From: Mycolicibacterium bacteremicum
GTDB taxonomy: Bacteria > Actinomycetota > Actinomycetes > Mycobacteriales > Mycobacteriaceae
DNA: 64,000 nucleotides
Assembly (NCBI RefSeq): GCF_943913955.1
Contig: NZ_CALUAE010000011.1
Coordinates: 35,179-99,178 of the forward strand
Direction of reading: 5' to 3'
In this document: piece by piece, positions 24,774 through 34,035 of the stretch
How the letters are laid out: each line of letters opens with the position of its first letter
How positions within the stretch are numbered: the first letter of the stretch is position 1
Position numbers and translations under genes: made by a program
The notes under the pieces: model-generated
The model's input: the letters and a program-made list of their open reading frames with translations, nothing else
The model's database searches: none
What the model was told of the DNA's origin: nothing

Positions 24774-26144
24774 GTGGTTCCTGGCTTGCACGATGTGGCC
24801 CTGGCCATACCCGACGAAAATTTCCTGCCGTTCGGCCCAGGTGGACTGGATTCCGGCAACACGGCATGGGTTCTCGCATCCGCCGCCCTGGTGCTGTTCA
24901 TGACCCCAGGTCTGGCGTTCTTCTACGGCGGCCTGTCCCGGCAGAAGTCCGTGCTGAACATGATGATGATGTCCTTCGGATCGCTCGGCCTGGTCAGCGT
25001 CATCTACGTGCTGTGGGGCTACTCGATGTCCTTCGCCTCTGCGCACACCGGTGAGACCCCGGGCCTGTTCTTCGATAATCCGTTATCGCTCTTCGGTGTC
25101 AACCAGTTGACCGAGGTGCGCGAGATCGACGGCGCCGAGGCCTACGTGCTGGGCGGCTTCGGCACCGTGCCCGCCATCGTCTGGGTCGCCTTCCAGCTCA
25201 CCTTCGCCGTCATCACCGTCGCACTGATCAGCGGTGCGGTCGCCGAGCGCATGAAGTTCGGCACCTGGCTGGTGTTCGGCGGCCTGTGGGTCACCATCGT
25301 GTACTTCCCGCTCTCCCACATGGTCTGGGGCGGTGGCCTGCTCTCGGGTAGCGATCAGGGGCTGGCGGCCAAGCTGTTCGGCGTCGACGAGGAAGGTGCG
25401 GCCAATGTCGCGCCGATCGACTTCGCCGGTGGCACCGTCGTCCACATCAACGCCGGTATGGCCGCGCTGGTGCTCGCCGTCCTCCTCGGCAAGCGGACCG
25501 GCTTCGGCAAGACCGCGTTCCGCCCGCACAACATCCCGTTCGTGATGCTCGGCGCGGCCATCCTGTGGTTCGGCTGGTTCGGCTTCAACGTCGGCTCCGA
25601 GGGCGGCGCCGACATGGTCGCCGGCCTGGTCTGGGTCAACACCACCGCCGCCACCGCCGCCGCCATGCTGGGCTGGCTGCTCGTGGAGCGCCTGCGTGAC
25701 GGCCACGCCACCAGCGTGGGCGCCGCCTCCGGTGTGGTCGCCGGTCTGGTCGCCATCACCCCGGCCTGTGGCAACCTGACCCCGGTCTGGTCGCTGGTCG
25801 TCGGCGCGATCGCCGGCATCCTGTCGGCGCTGGCCATCGGGCTGAAGTACAAGTTCGGCTACGACGATTCGCTCGACGTCGTCGGCGTCCACCTGGTCGC
25901 CGGCCTGTGGGGCACCGTGTCCCTGGGCTTGTTCGCCACCGACGCCGGCCTGTTCGTCGGCGGCGACTACAAGCAGCTGGTCGTCCAGATCGTGATCGCA
26001 GTTGTGGCACTGGTCTTCACCGCCGTGCTGACGACCATCATCGCCTTCGTGGTCAAGCCACTAGGCTGGCGAGTCAGCCAGGAAGATGAGGCCACTGGCA
26101 TCGATGAGACCGAGCACGCAGAAACCGCTTATGAACTCGCATGA
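24774..26144 (+). CDS. amt: Ammonium transporter
   Basis: The 456-residue protein has about 11 transmembrane helices and Amt/Mep motifs: DSGNTAWVLASAALVLFMTPGLAFFYGGL, the ammonium-transporter signature around DFAGGTVVHINAGMAALV, and AAILWFGWFGFNVGSEG. The Cys-poor cytosolic tail is where GlnB/GlnK docks. GTG start with a full AAGGAGG ribosome site at 24757-24763. It is first in the amt-glnB-glnD operon and is probably induced by GlnR under nitrogen limitation. Confidence 0.96.
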   Translation: MVPGLHDVALAIPDENFLPFGPGGLDSGNTAWVLASAALVLFMTPGLAFFYGGLSRQKSVLNMMMMSFGSLGLVSVIYVLWGYSMSFASAHTGETPGLFFDNPLSLFGVNQLTEVREIDGAEAYVLGGFGTVPAIVWVAFQLTFAVITVALISGAVAERMKFGTWLVFGGLWVTIVYFPLSHMVWGGGLLSGSDQGLAAKLFGVDEEGAANVAPIDFAGGTVVHINAGMAALVLAVLLGKRTGFGKTAFRPHNIPFVMLGAAILWFGWFGFNVGSEGGADMVAGLVWVNTTAATAAAMLGWLLVERLRDGHATSVGAASGVVAGLVAITPACGNLTPVWSLVVGAIAGILSALAIGLKYKFGYDDSLDVVGVHLVAGLWGTVSLGLFATDAGLFVGGDYKQLVVQIVIAVVALVFTAVLTTIIAFVVKPLGWRVSQEDEATGIDETEHAETAYELA

Positions 26145-26183
26145 TCGGGAACAATTGACTGAGTCCTGGAAGGAATCGACCAT

Positions 26184-26522
26184 ATGAAGCTGATCACCGC
26201 GATCGTCAAGCCGTTCACACTCGAAGACGTCAAGACCGGCCTGGAGCAGACGGGCATCCTCGGTATGACCGTGAGCGAGGTGCAGGGCTACGGCCGCCAG
26301 AAGGGGCACACCGAGGTCTACCGCGGCGCCGAGTACTCGGTGGACTTCGTGCCCAAGGTGCGTGTCGAGGTCGTCGTGGACGACTCGGCCGTGGACAAGG
26401 TGGTGGACGTGATCGTCCAGGCCGCACGCACCGGAAAGATCGGAGACGGCAAGGTGTGGGTCAGCCCCGTGGACACCGTTGTGCGGGTTCGCACCGGTGA
26501 GCGGGGAGTCGACGCACTCTGA
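26184..26522 (+). CDS. glnB: Nitrogen regulatory protein PII
   Basis: The 112-residue protein is standard PII size: MKLITAIVKPF start, T-loop with GYGRQKGHTEVYRGAEYSVDF and modifiable Tyr51, B-loop TGKIGDGKVWV, and C-terminal VRVRTGERG. It senses ATP/ADP and 2-oxoglutarate and controls Amt. In actinobacteria Tyr51 is adenylylated by GlnD. It sits 39 bases after amt. Confidence 0.97.
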   Translation: MKLITAIVKPFTLEDVKTGLEQTGILGMTVSEVQGYGRQKGHTEVYRGAEYSVDFVPKVRVEVVVDDSAVDKVVDVIVQAARTGKIGDGKVWVSPVDTVVRVRTGERGVDAL

Positions 26523-26594
26523 TCACCCGGTGAGGGAGGTCGTTTCCCGGCCGTATCGCAAGACTGTTCAACGTAGGGCCGGGGGAGGACCGAA

Positions 26595-29078
26595 ATGACC
26601 GATCAGACACCAGATCCCGCCGCCGGGGCATCCCGATGGGAAGCTCCGGCGGCGGGATCGCCGCGCCCGGCCACCGATCTGGCCAAGGCGACCGCACAAC
26701 TTCTCAAAACCGGTGGCAAACAACTCGACTCGGCGGCGCTGCGGGACGCACTGCTCGATCTGCACCAATTCTGGTTGTCCACCAAGGCTGCCGAGATCGG
26801 CATCACCGCCACCAGTGGCTTCGCCATCGTCGCGACCGGCGGCCTGGGCCGCGGCGAACTGCTGCCGTACTCCGACCTGGACCTGACCCTGCTGCACGAC
26901 AACATGCCCGCCGACATCGTCAGCCGGGTCGCCGAGCTGCTGTGGTACCCGTTGTGGGACGCCAACATCCGTATCGACCACAGCGTGCGCACCGTGCCGG
27001 AGGCGCTCAAGGTGGCCGGTGAGGACATCGCAGTCGGAATGGCGATGCTCGACGCCCGCCACATCGCCGGCGACGCCGAGTTGTCCGCGCTGCTGACCGG
27101 CGGGGCGCGACGCCAATGGCGCATCGGGATCGCGGGCCGCTACGAGGAACTCGTCGACCACACCCGAGCCCGTTGGGAGCGCAGCGGGCAGATCGCCCAC
27201 CGCGCCGAACCGGACCTCAAGAACGGACGCGGCGGTATCCGCGATGTCCAACTGCTCAATGCACTCGCCATCGCGCAGCTGGCCGATGTCTATCCCAGCC
27301 GGCTGCTCGCCTCACCGACCGGAACCCTCGGCGGCGCACACCTGTCCCTTCTCAACGTGCGCACCGAGCTGCACCGTGTCTCCGGCCGTGGCCGCGAACA
27401 GGTGCTCGCGCAGTACGCCGACGAGATCGGCGCCGCGCTGCGCATCGGGGATCGCTTCGACCTGGCGCGCGCCATCTCCGACGCCGCCCGCACCATCAGC
27501 TACTACGTCGACGCGGGCATCCGCACCGCCGGTAATGCGTTGCCTAAGCGGGGTTTTGCCGCGCTGCGCCGGCCGACCCGGCGTCCGTTGGATGAGGGCG
27601 TCGTCGAATACGGCGGCGAGGTCATCCTGGCCCGTGGCGCCCGACCCGAACGCGACCCTGGCCTGATCCTGCGGGTGGCCGCCGCCTCGGCCACCACCGG
27701 ACTGCCGATCGCTGCGTCCACACTGAGCCGATTGGCCGGTGCTGCACCGGAACTGCGGATGCCCTGGCCGCGCGAAGCGCTGAAGGACCTGCTGGTGCTG
27801 CTGTCCGCAGGCCCGGCGGCGGTATCGACCGTCGAGGCGCTGGACCGCACCGGCCTGTGGGGCCGGCTGTTCCCCGAATGGGGTGCGGTGCGTGACCTGC
27901 CGCCGCGTGACGTCGTGCACATCTGGACCGTGGATCGCCACCTCGTCGAAACCGTCTCCCGCGCCGCCGCATTCACCACCCGGGTGTCGCGACCGGACCT
28001 GCTGGTGCTCGGGGCGCTGGTGCACGACATCGGCAAGGGGCGCGGCGGCGACCACAGCATCATCGGCGCCGAACTGGCCACCCAGATCGGCACCCGGCTC
28101 GGATTGTGGCCGTCCGACGTCGAGGTGCTGTCCAAGATCGTGCGGTACCACCTGCTGCTGCCCGACACCGCGACGCGACGGGACCTGCAGGACCCCAACA
28201 CGATCGCCGCGGTCGTCGATGCGCTCGGCGGTGACTCACAGCTGCTGGAACTGCTGCACGCACTGGCCGAGGCCGACTCGCTGGCCACCGGACCCGGGGT
28301 GTGGGGTGACTGGAAGTCCTCGCTGATCGGCGATCTGGTGCGGCGCTGCCGGCTGGTGATGGCCGGCGAACCACTACCCACCCCGGACCCGATCGACCCG
28401 CGCTTCCTGGATCTGGCCGCCGAGGCCGGGGTGCACGTGGAGATGGTCGCCGGCGAGGGACCACACATCCACAACGTCACGATGATCGCCCCGGACCGGC
28501 GTGGTCTGCTCTCGAAGGCGGCCGGGGTACTGGCCCTCAACGCGCTGCGGGTGCATTCGGCGTCGGTGAACAGTCGGGATGGCATGGCCATCAACACCTT
28601 TGCGGTGTCACCGCATTTCGGCAGTCCGCCGGCTGCCGAGTTGCTGCGCCAGCAGTTCATCCTCGCCCTCGACGGCGGCCTGGATGTTGCCGACACCCTG
28701 GAACGCCGGGACTCCGAGGCCGCCGCGGCCGGGCCCGCCCGGGCGGGGGAGACCCCGGCGTCGGTGCCGGCAACCGGCACCACCGCGCCGCCGCGCATCC
28801 TGTGGTTCGACGGCGACGCACCCGGCGAACTCGTGTTGCAGGTGCGGGCCAGCGACCGGGCCGGGCTGCTGTCGCGGCTCACCGCGGTCATCGAGCGCGA
28901 TGGCCTGGACATCGCCTGGGCCAAGGTCACCACGCTGGGCTCGGTGGTGATCGATGTGTTCAGTATCGTGGTGCCCGCACTGGGCGAGACGAATCTCGAC
29001 CAGGTGCGCGCCGAGTTGGAGCGCGACCTCTACCAGGTGTTGCCCGCTCCGCCGCGCAAGGTGTCCGAGGCCAGTTAG
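26595..29078 (+). CDS. glnD: PII uridylyl/adenylyltransferase GlnD
   Basis: The 827-residue protein has the four GlnD domains. The nucleotidyltransferase domain contains GGLGRGELLPYSDLDLTL near 80. A helical linker follows, then the HD phosphohydrolase domain (VHDIGKGRGGDHS near 475). Two C-terminal ACT domains (GPHIHNVTMIAPDRRGLLSKAAG, VLQVRASDRAGLLSRLTA) bind glutamine. It modifies and demodifies PII according to nitrogen status. A low-complexity Ala/Pro stretch separates the ACT domains. Its stop overlaps the convergent molybdoenzyme stop by 4 bases. Confidence 0.95.
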   Translation: MTDQTPDPAAGASRWEAPAAGSPRPATDLAKATAQLLKTGGKQLDSAALRDALLDLHQFWLSTKAAEIGITATSGFAIVATGGLGRGELLPYSDLDLTLLHDNMPADIVSRVAELLWYPLWDANIRIDHSVRTVPEALKVAGEDIAVGMAMLDARHIAGDAELSALLTGGARRQWRIGIAGRYEELVDHTRARWERSGQIAHRAEPDLKNGRGGIRDVQLLNALAIAQLADVYPSRLLASPTGTLGGAHLSLLNVRTELHRVSGRGREQVLAQYADEIGAALRIGDRFDLARAISDAARTISYYVDAGIRTAGNALPKRGFAALRRPTRRPLDEGVVEYGGEVILARGARPERDPGLILRVAAASATTGLPIAASTLSRLAGAAPELRMPWPREALKDLLVLLSAGPAAVSTVEALDRTGLWGRLFPEWGAVRDLPPRDVVHIWTVDRHLVETVSRAAAFTTRVSRPDLLVLGALVHDIGKGRGGDHSIIGAELATQIGTRLGLWPSDVEVLSKIVRYHLLLPDTATRRDLQDPNTIAAVVDALGGDSQLLELLHALAEADSLATGPGVWGDWKSSLIGDLVRRCRLVMAGEPLPTPDPIDPRFLDLAAEAGVHVEMVAGEGPHIHNVTMIAPDRRGLLSKAAGVLALNALRVHSASVNSRDGMAINTFAVSPHFGSPPAAELLRQQFILALDGGLDVADTLERRDSEAAAAGPARAGETPASVPATGTTAPPRILWFDGDAPGELVLQVRASDRAGLLSRLTAVIERDGLDIAWAKVTTLGSVVIDVFSIVVPALGETNLDQVRAELERDLYQVLPAPPRKVSEAS

Positions 29079-31261
29079 CCTGCGGCCGAGACGGTCACCC
29101 AGGTGTTGTTCACCGCTGCCGTACCGGTGAAGGTGTCCACCCGGTCCGGATCGTGCAGGTCGTTGACGTTGGCGCCGGGCAACGTCTCGGCGTGGCGCCA
29201 CCCGGTGTTGCGGTGCCCCCAGCCGTGCGGCACGGCCACGGTGCCCGCCCGCATCTCGTCGCTGATGTCGACCGGGATCTCGATCTGCCCGACCTCGGAC
29301 GTGACGCGGACCAGATCGCCCTGACTGATGCCGCGGGTGGCGGCGTCATCGGGATGCATCAGCACCGTGCATTTGTTGTTGCCGCCCGTCATGGTCGGGA
29401 CGTTGTGCAGCCAGGAGTTGTTGCTGCGCAGGTGACGTCGGCCGATGAGCTGCAGCCGGTCCTCCGCGGGCCGCGCGACGGCGGCGGAGAGCCGGGCCGC
29501 CGCGTCGGCGACGAATTCGGCCGGTGCGAGATGAACCTTGCGGTCCTTGGTGGCGATCACCTTGTCGAGTCGGGGTTGCAGCGGTCCCAGGTCCACCCCG
29601 CCGGGGCTGTCGTGCAACGCGCTCATGGTCACGCCCTTGCGCCCGCGGCGCAACCGGCCGTAGGGCCCGGTGGCCAGCGCGGCACCGGCCAATCGCAGCG
29701 GATCGGTCAGGGTCAGGAACCGGGTGCGCAGCGGTTTGCTCAGCTGACGCAGCGGGGCGGGTAGCAGTTCGAAGGTCAGCCGGCTCAGGATCTCCCAGTC
29801 CTCCATGGCGCCGCGGGGCGGCTCGAAGGTGCGGTGCTGATAGCGGATGTTGTTTCGCACGCTGAACACGGTGGTCAGCAGGCCGACATCCGCGCGCTCC
29901 AGCGGGGAGACCGGCGGCAGGATGAAATCCGCGTGCCGGGTGGTCTCGGTGACGTACATGTCCACGGCCACATAGAAATCCAGCTGTGCCATCGCCTCGT
30001 CGAGGCGGCCCTTCTGCGGGATCGAGGACACCGGGTTGCCGGCATAGGTCACCATCGCGCGGATCTTGCCCGGCCCGTCGGTCAGCATCTCGTCGGCCAT
30101 CGCGACGGCGGGCAGCTCGGCGCGGAATGCCTTGTAGCGCCCGGACCGGTCGGTCCACCAGCCGTGCCCGACCGGGATGTACTTGGCCAGCCGGGGCACG
30201 TCGATGATGGGGGTGGAGAACATCGTGCCGCCGGCCCGGTCCAGGTTGCCGGTGACGGCGTTGATGACCATCACCAACCAGCTCACCAGGGTGCCGGTTT
30301 CCTGCTGGCAGATGCCGATCCGGGCGTAGATGGCCGCGGACTCGGCGGCGGCGTGTTCACGGGCGAGGGTGCGGATCTCCTCGGCGCTCACCCCGGAGGT
30401 GTCGGCGACGGCCTCGGGGGTGGCGTCGGCGACCAGCTCTCGCAGCTGCGCCCAGCCCGTCGCCCAACGGCCGATCGTGGCGGTGTCACAGAGGTTTTCG
30501 GTGATCAGGACGTGCAGCATGCCGAGCAGCAGATGGACGTCGCCGCCCGGTCGGACGGCCACGTGCTGATCGGCCAGTCGCGCGGTCTCGGTGCGCCGCG
30601 GGTCGATGACGACCACCTTGCCGCCACGGTCGCGGACGGCTTTGATGCGGCGCTTGGCTCCGGGCATGATCGAGAGCGACCCGTTGGACACCGCCGGGTT
30701 GGCGCCCAGGATCACCAGCCGGTGGGTGCGGTCGATATCGGTGATCGGCACCAGCGCGTTGGATCCGAACACCCGCCACGCCGCGTACTCGTGCGGCATC
30801 TGGTCGATCGAGGACGCCGAGAAGAAGTTCGGCGTCAGCAGCGCGATGCGCAGCGCCAGCCCGTAGAGCGCCCCGGAGCTGTGCGCGGCCGGGTTGCCCA
30901 GGTACATGCCGAGGGCGCGGACGCCGTGCGTGCGCCGCACCGCACGCAGCCGGGCGCCGATCTCGTCGAACGCCTCGGCCCAGCTGACCGGTTCGAACGA
31001 GTCGCCGACCCGGCGCATCGGGGTGCGCAGTCGGTCCGGGTCGTGGTGCAGGGCGCCCATCGCGGTCGCCTTCGGGCAGATGTAGCCCTTGGAGAAGATG
31101 TCGTCGGGATTTCCGGCGATCCGGGTGACCTGGCCGTCGGCGACGGTGACGTGGATGCCGCAGTGCGCCTCGCACAGCGTGCACTGGCTGATGTGTGTCG
31201 TACTGTCCGGTTCGGACGGCACGGCGCGCAGTTGGGCGAGGGGGAGGTCAACGGCTGTCAT
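29075..31261 (-). CDS. Molybdopterin-dependent oxidoreductase with one [4Fe-4S] cluster
   Basis: The 728-residue protein has an N-terminal CxxCxxxC...C cluster (Cys27, 30, 34, 62 with CPKA after the last), as in formate dehydrogenase/nitrate reductase-type enzymes. Molybdopterin-binding motifs include GSNALVPITDIDRTHRLVILGANP, VVIDPRRTETARLADQHVAVRPGGD and YAGNPVSS. The C-terminal MoCo domain has RVTSEVGQIEIPVDI and VAVPHGWGH. At the position where FDH has Cys/Sec the sequence is SASSIDQMPHE, so the Mo ligand may be Ser or Asp. No fdhD or electron-transfer subunit is adjacent. ATG with GGAGG upstream. Substrate unknown; a BisC/Rv0197-like role is possible. Confidence 0.8.
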   Translation of the reverse strand: MTAVDLPLAQLRAVPSEPDSTTHISQCTLCEAHCGIHVTVADGQVTRIAGNPDDIFSKGYICPKATAMGALHHDPDRLRTPMRRVGDSFEPVSWAEAFDEIGARLRAVRRTHGVRALGMYLGNPAAHSSGALYGLALRIALLTPNFFSASSIDQMPHEYAAWRVFGSNALVPITDIDRTHRLVILGANPAVSNGSLSIMPGAKRRIKAVRDRGGKVVVIDPRRTETARLADQHVAVRPGGDVHLLLGMLHVLITENLCDTATIGRWATGWAQLRELVADATPEAVADTSGVSAEEIRTLAREHAAAESAAIYARIGICQQETGTLVSWLVMVINAVTGNLDRAGGTMFSTPIIDVPRLAKYIPVGHGWWTDRSGRYKAFRAELPAVAMADEMLTDGPGKIRAMVTYAGNPVSSIPQKGRLDEAMAQLDFYVAVDMYVTETTRHADFILPPVSPLERADVGLLTTVFSVRNNIRYQHRTFEPPRGAMEDWEILSRLTFELLPAPLRQLSKPLRTRFLTLTDPLRLAGAALATGPYGRLRRGRKGVTMSALHDSPGGVDLGPLQPRLDKVIATKDRKVHLAPAEFVADAAARLSAAVARPAEDRLQLIGRRHLRSNNSWLHNVPTMTGGNNKCTVLMHPDDAATRGISQGDLVRVTSEVGQIEIPVDISDEMRAGTVAVPHGWGHRNTGWRHAETLPGANVNDLHDPDRVDTFTGTAAVNNTWVTVSAAG

Positions 31262-31359
31262 GGGGGCCTCCGGCCATTTCTGTCATCGGGCGTTGACAGA
31301 TTAACGCCCAACCGTCGTCCGAGGCCAGAGTGCGCGGTGAGTTCGTCGTCGGTGACCGT

Positions 31360-31365
31360 TAGGCT
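31360..31365 (+). promoter_or_regulatory. -10 box for leaderless ffh
   Basis: TAGGCT ends 6 bases before the ffh GTG, the classic mycobacterial leaderless spacing. It lies in the 110-base gap shared with the divergent molybdoenzyme gene. Confidence 0.6.
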
Positions 31366-31371
31366 TACCAG

Positions 31372-32940
31372 GTGTTTGAATCGCTGTCTGACCGGTTGAC
31401 CGGTGCTCTCCAGGGGCTGCGCGCCCGCGGCCGGCTGACCGACGCCGACATCGACGCCACCGCCCGCGAGATCCGGCTGGCCCTGCTCGAGGCCGACGTG
31501 TCGCTGCCCGTGGTGCGGGCCTTCGTCGGCCGCATCAAGGACCGCGCCAAGGGCGCCGAGGTGTCCGCCGCGCTGAACCCCGCCCAGCAGGTCGTCAAGA
31601 TCGTCAACGAGGAGCTCATCGGCATCCTCGGCGGCGAGACCCGCCAGCTCGCCTTCGCCAAGACCCCGCCGACGGTCATCATGCTCGCCGGTCTGCAGGG
31701 CTCCGGTAAGACCACGCTGGCCGGCAAGCTCGCCAGGTGGCTCAAGGGCCAGGGGCACACGCCGCTGCTGGTCGCGTGTGACCTGCAGCGCCCCGGCGCG
31801 GTGCACCAGCTGCAGATCGTCGGTGAGCGCGCGGGTGTCTCCGTGTTCGCCCCGCACCCCGGGGTGTCGCCGGACGGCGTGACCATCGACCAGATGACCA
31901 CCGGCGACCCGGTGTCGGTGGCCGCCGCCGGCCTGGCCGAGGCCAGGGCCAAGCACTTCGACGTCGTCATCGTCGACACCGCGGGCCGCCTCGGTATCGA
32001 CGAGCAGCTGATGGGTCAGGCCGCCGCGATCCGCGACGCCGTCAACCCCGACGAGACCCTGTTCGTCCTCGACGCCATGATCGGTCAGGACGCGGTCACC
32101 ACCGCCGAGGCCTTCGGCGCCGGCGTCGGATTCACCGGTGTCGTGCTGACCAAGCTCGACGGCGATGCCCGCGGTGGTGCCGCGCTCTCGGTCCGCGAGA
32201 TCACCGGCGTGCCCATCCTGTTCGCGTCCAGCGGTGAGAAGCTCGAAGACTTCGACGTCTTCCATCCCGACCGGATGGCCAGCCGCATCCTCGGCATGGG
32301 TGACGTGCTCTCGCTCATCGAGCAGGCCGAGCAGGTCTTCGACGCAGAGCAGGCCGAGGCCGCCGCGGCCAAGATCGGCTCCGGCGAGCTGACGCTGGAG
32401 GACTTCCTGGAGCAGATGCTGGCCATCCGCAAGATGGGTCCGATCGGCAACCTGCTCGGCATGCTGCCCGGCGCCGGTCAGATGAAGGACGCCCTGGCCG
32501 CCGTCGATGACAGCCAGCTCGACCGGGTGCAGGCCATCATCCGCGGGATGACCCCCGCCGAGCGGGCCGACCCGAAGATCATCAACGCCTCCCGGCGGCT
32601 GCGCATCGCCAACGGCTCCGGCGTCAGCGTGTCCGAGGTCAACCAGCTCGTCGACCGATTCTTCGAAGCCCGCAAGATGATGTCGCAGATGGCCGGCCAG
32701 ATGGGAATGCCGTTCGGCCGCAAGAACACCGCGCGCAAGGCCGCCAAGGGCAAGAACAAGCAGGCCGGCAAGAAGAAGGGCCGCGGCGCCAAGGGGCCGA
32801 CCCAGCCGAAGAATCCGCTGGGCGCCGGAATGCCCGGCGGTTTCCCGGACCTGTCCAACATGCCCAAGGGCCTCGACGAGCTGCCGCCCGGGTTGGCCAA
32901 CTTCGACCTGTCCAAGCTGAAGTTCCCCGGGCAGAAATAA
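31372..32940 (+). CDS. ffh: Signal recognition particle GTPase Ffh
   Basis: The 522-residue protein has the N domain (FESLSDRLTGALQGLRARGRL) and the G domain with P-loop GLQGSGKTTLAGKLA near 105, DTAGRLGIDEQLM and TKLDGDARGGAALS. A Met-rich M domain (MMSQMAGQMGMPFG) is followed by a Lys/Gly-rich tail. It binds signal sequences and 4.5S RNA and delivers ribosomes to FtsY. The amidohydrolase gene starts 5 bases after its stop. Confidence 0.97.
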   Translation: MFESLSDRLTGALQGLRARGRLTDADIDATAREIRLALLEADVSLPVVRAFVGRIKDRAKGAEVSAALNPAQQVVKIVNEELIGILGGETRQLAFAKTPPTVIMLAGLQGSGKTTLAGKLARWLKGQGHTPLLVACDLQRPGAVHQLQIVGERAGVSVFAPHPGVSPDGVTIDQMTTGDPVSVAAAGLAEARAKHFDVVIVDTAGRLGIDEQLMGQAAAIRDAVNPDETLFVLDAMIGQDAVTTAEAFGAGVGFTGVVLTKLDGDARGGAALSVREITGVPILFASSGEKLEDFDVFHPDRMASRILGMGDVLSLIEQAEQVFDAEQAEAAAAKIGSGELTLEDFLEQMLAIRKMGPIGNLLGMLPGAGQMKDALAAVDDSQLDRVQAIIRGMTPAERADPKIINASRRLRIANGSGVSVSEVNQLVDRFFEARKMMSQMAGQMGMPFGRKNTARKAAKGKNKQAGKKKGRGAKGPTQPKNPLGAGMPGGFPDLSNMPKGLDELPPGLANFDLSKLKFPGQK

Positions 32941-32945
32941 GGTCG

Positions 32946-34016
32946 ATGCATCTACCACTGCATATCCGGGGCCGAGGGTTGCCCGACGGCGAGGAGGTGC
33001 AGTGGTGGGTGCACGACGGGGTGTTGTCGGCCGAGCCGATCAGCAACGCCGACACCGCCTTTGACGGTGGGTGGATCATCCCGGGTCTGGTCGACGCGCA
33101 CTGTCACGTGGGGCTCGGTCCCGGCGGGCCGACCAGTGTCGAGGAGGCCGTCGAGCAGGCCGAGACCGAACGCGATGTCGGCGCGCTGCTGCTGCGCGAT
33201 GCCGGGTCGCCGGTGGACACCCGCAGCTTCGACGACCGCGACGACCTGCCCCGCATCATCCGGGCCGGCCGGCACCTGGCCCGGCCCAAGCGGTACATGC
33301 CGGGCCTGCCGATCGACATCGAGGACGAGTCGCAGTTACCGGCCTACGTCGCCGAGCAGGCCCGCTTCGGTGACGGCTGGGTGAAGCTGGTCGGCGACTG
33401 GATCGACCGGGGAGTCGGGGATCTGGCACCACTGTGGTCCGATGACGTCCTGGTCGAGGCCATCGCCGCGGCCCACGCCGAGGGTGCCAGGGTCACCGCG
33501 CACGTCTTCGGTGAGGACGCGCTACCCGGACTGATCAAGGCCGGGATCGACTGCATCGAGCACGGCACCGGCATCACCGAGGACACCATCAACCTGATGC
33601 TGGAGCACGGCACCGCACTGGTGCCGACGCTGATCAACATCGAGAACTTCCCGGGAATCGCCGACAAGGCGGCCAAGTACCCGACCTACGCCAAGCACAT
33701 GCGTGACCTGTACGCCTCCTGCCATCAGCGCGTCGGCGCCGCGCACGAGGCGGGAGTGCCCGTGTTCGCCGGCACCGACGCCGGTGGCATGGTCGCGCAC
33801 GGGCGCATCGGCGACGAGATCACCGCGCTGCGCCGGGTCGGCATGACACCGACGGAGGCGCTCGGCGCGGCGTGCTGGGACGCCCGGGCCTGGCTTCGAC
33901 GGCCCGCGCTGACCCACGGCGCGTCGGCGGATCTGCTGTGCTTCCGCTCGGATCCGCGCGAGGTCGGGGTCGCCAACCCGGATCTGGTGTTGCTGCGCGG
34001 ACAGGTCTGGGGCTGA
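32946..34016 (+). CDS. Metal-dependent amidohydrolase family protein
   Basis: The 356-residue protein is an amidohydrolase-superfamily TIM barrel. It has the first metal pair in DAHCHV, a central Lys region (DGWVKLVGDWIDRG), His ligands in VTAHVFGEDAL and IEHGTGI, and the catalytic Asp in FAGTDAGG. It corresponds in place to the amidohydrolase after ffh in M. tuberculosis. The start is 5 bases after the ffh stop, so it is likely co-transcribed. The substrate (an amide or cyclic imide) cannot be told from sequence. Confidence 0.85.
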   Translation: MHLPLHIRGRGLPDGEEVQWWVHDGVLSAEPISNADTAFDGGWIIPGLVDAHCHVGLGPGGPTSVEEAVEQAETERDVGALLLRDAGSPVDTRSFDDRDDLPRIIRAGRHLARPKRYMPGLPIDIEDESQLPAYVAEQARFGDGWVKLVGDWIDRGVGDLAPLWSDDVLVEAIAAAHAEGARVTAHVFGEDALPGLIKAGIDCIEHGTGITEDTINLMLEHGTALVPTLINIENFPGIADKAAKYPTYAKHMRDLYASCHQRVGAAHEAGVPVFAGTDAGGMVAHGRIGDEITALRRVGMTPTEALGAACWDARAWLRRPALTHGASADLLCFRSDPREVGVANPDLVLLRGQVWG

Positions 34017-34035
34017 CCGGCCGGACCCGACGAGC

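Noticed and set aside
29834..31399. 521-codon plus-strand frame across the molybdoenzyme and ffh start
   Set aside because: Antisense shadow of a gene with clear cofactor motifs; no recognisable domain.
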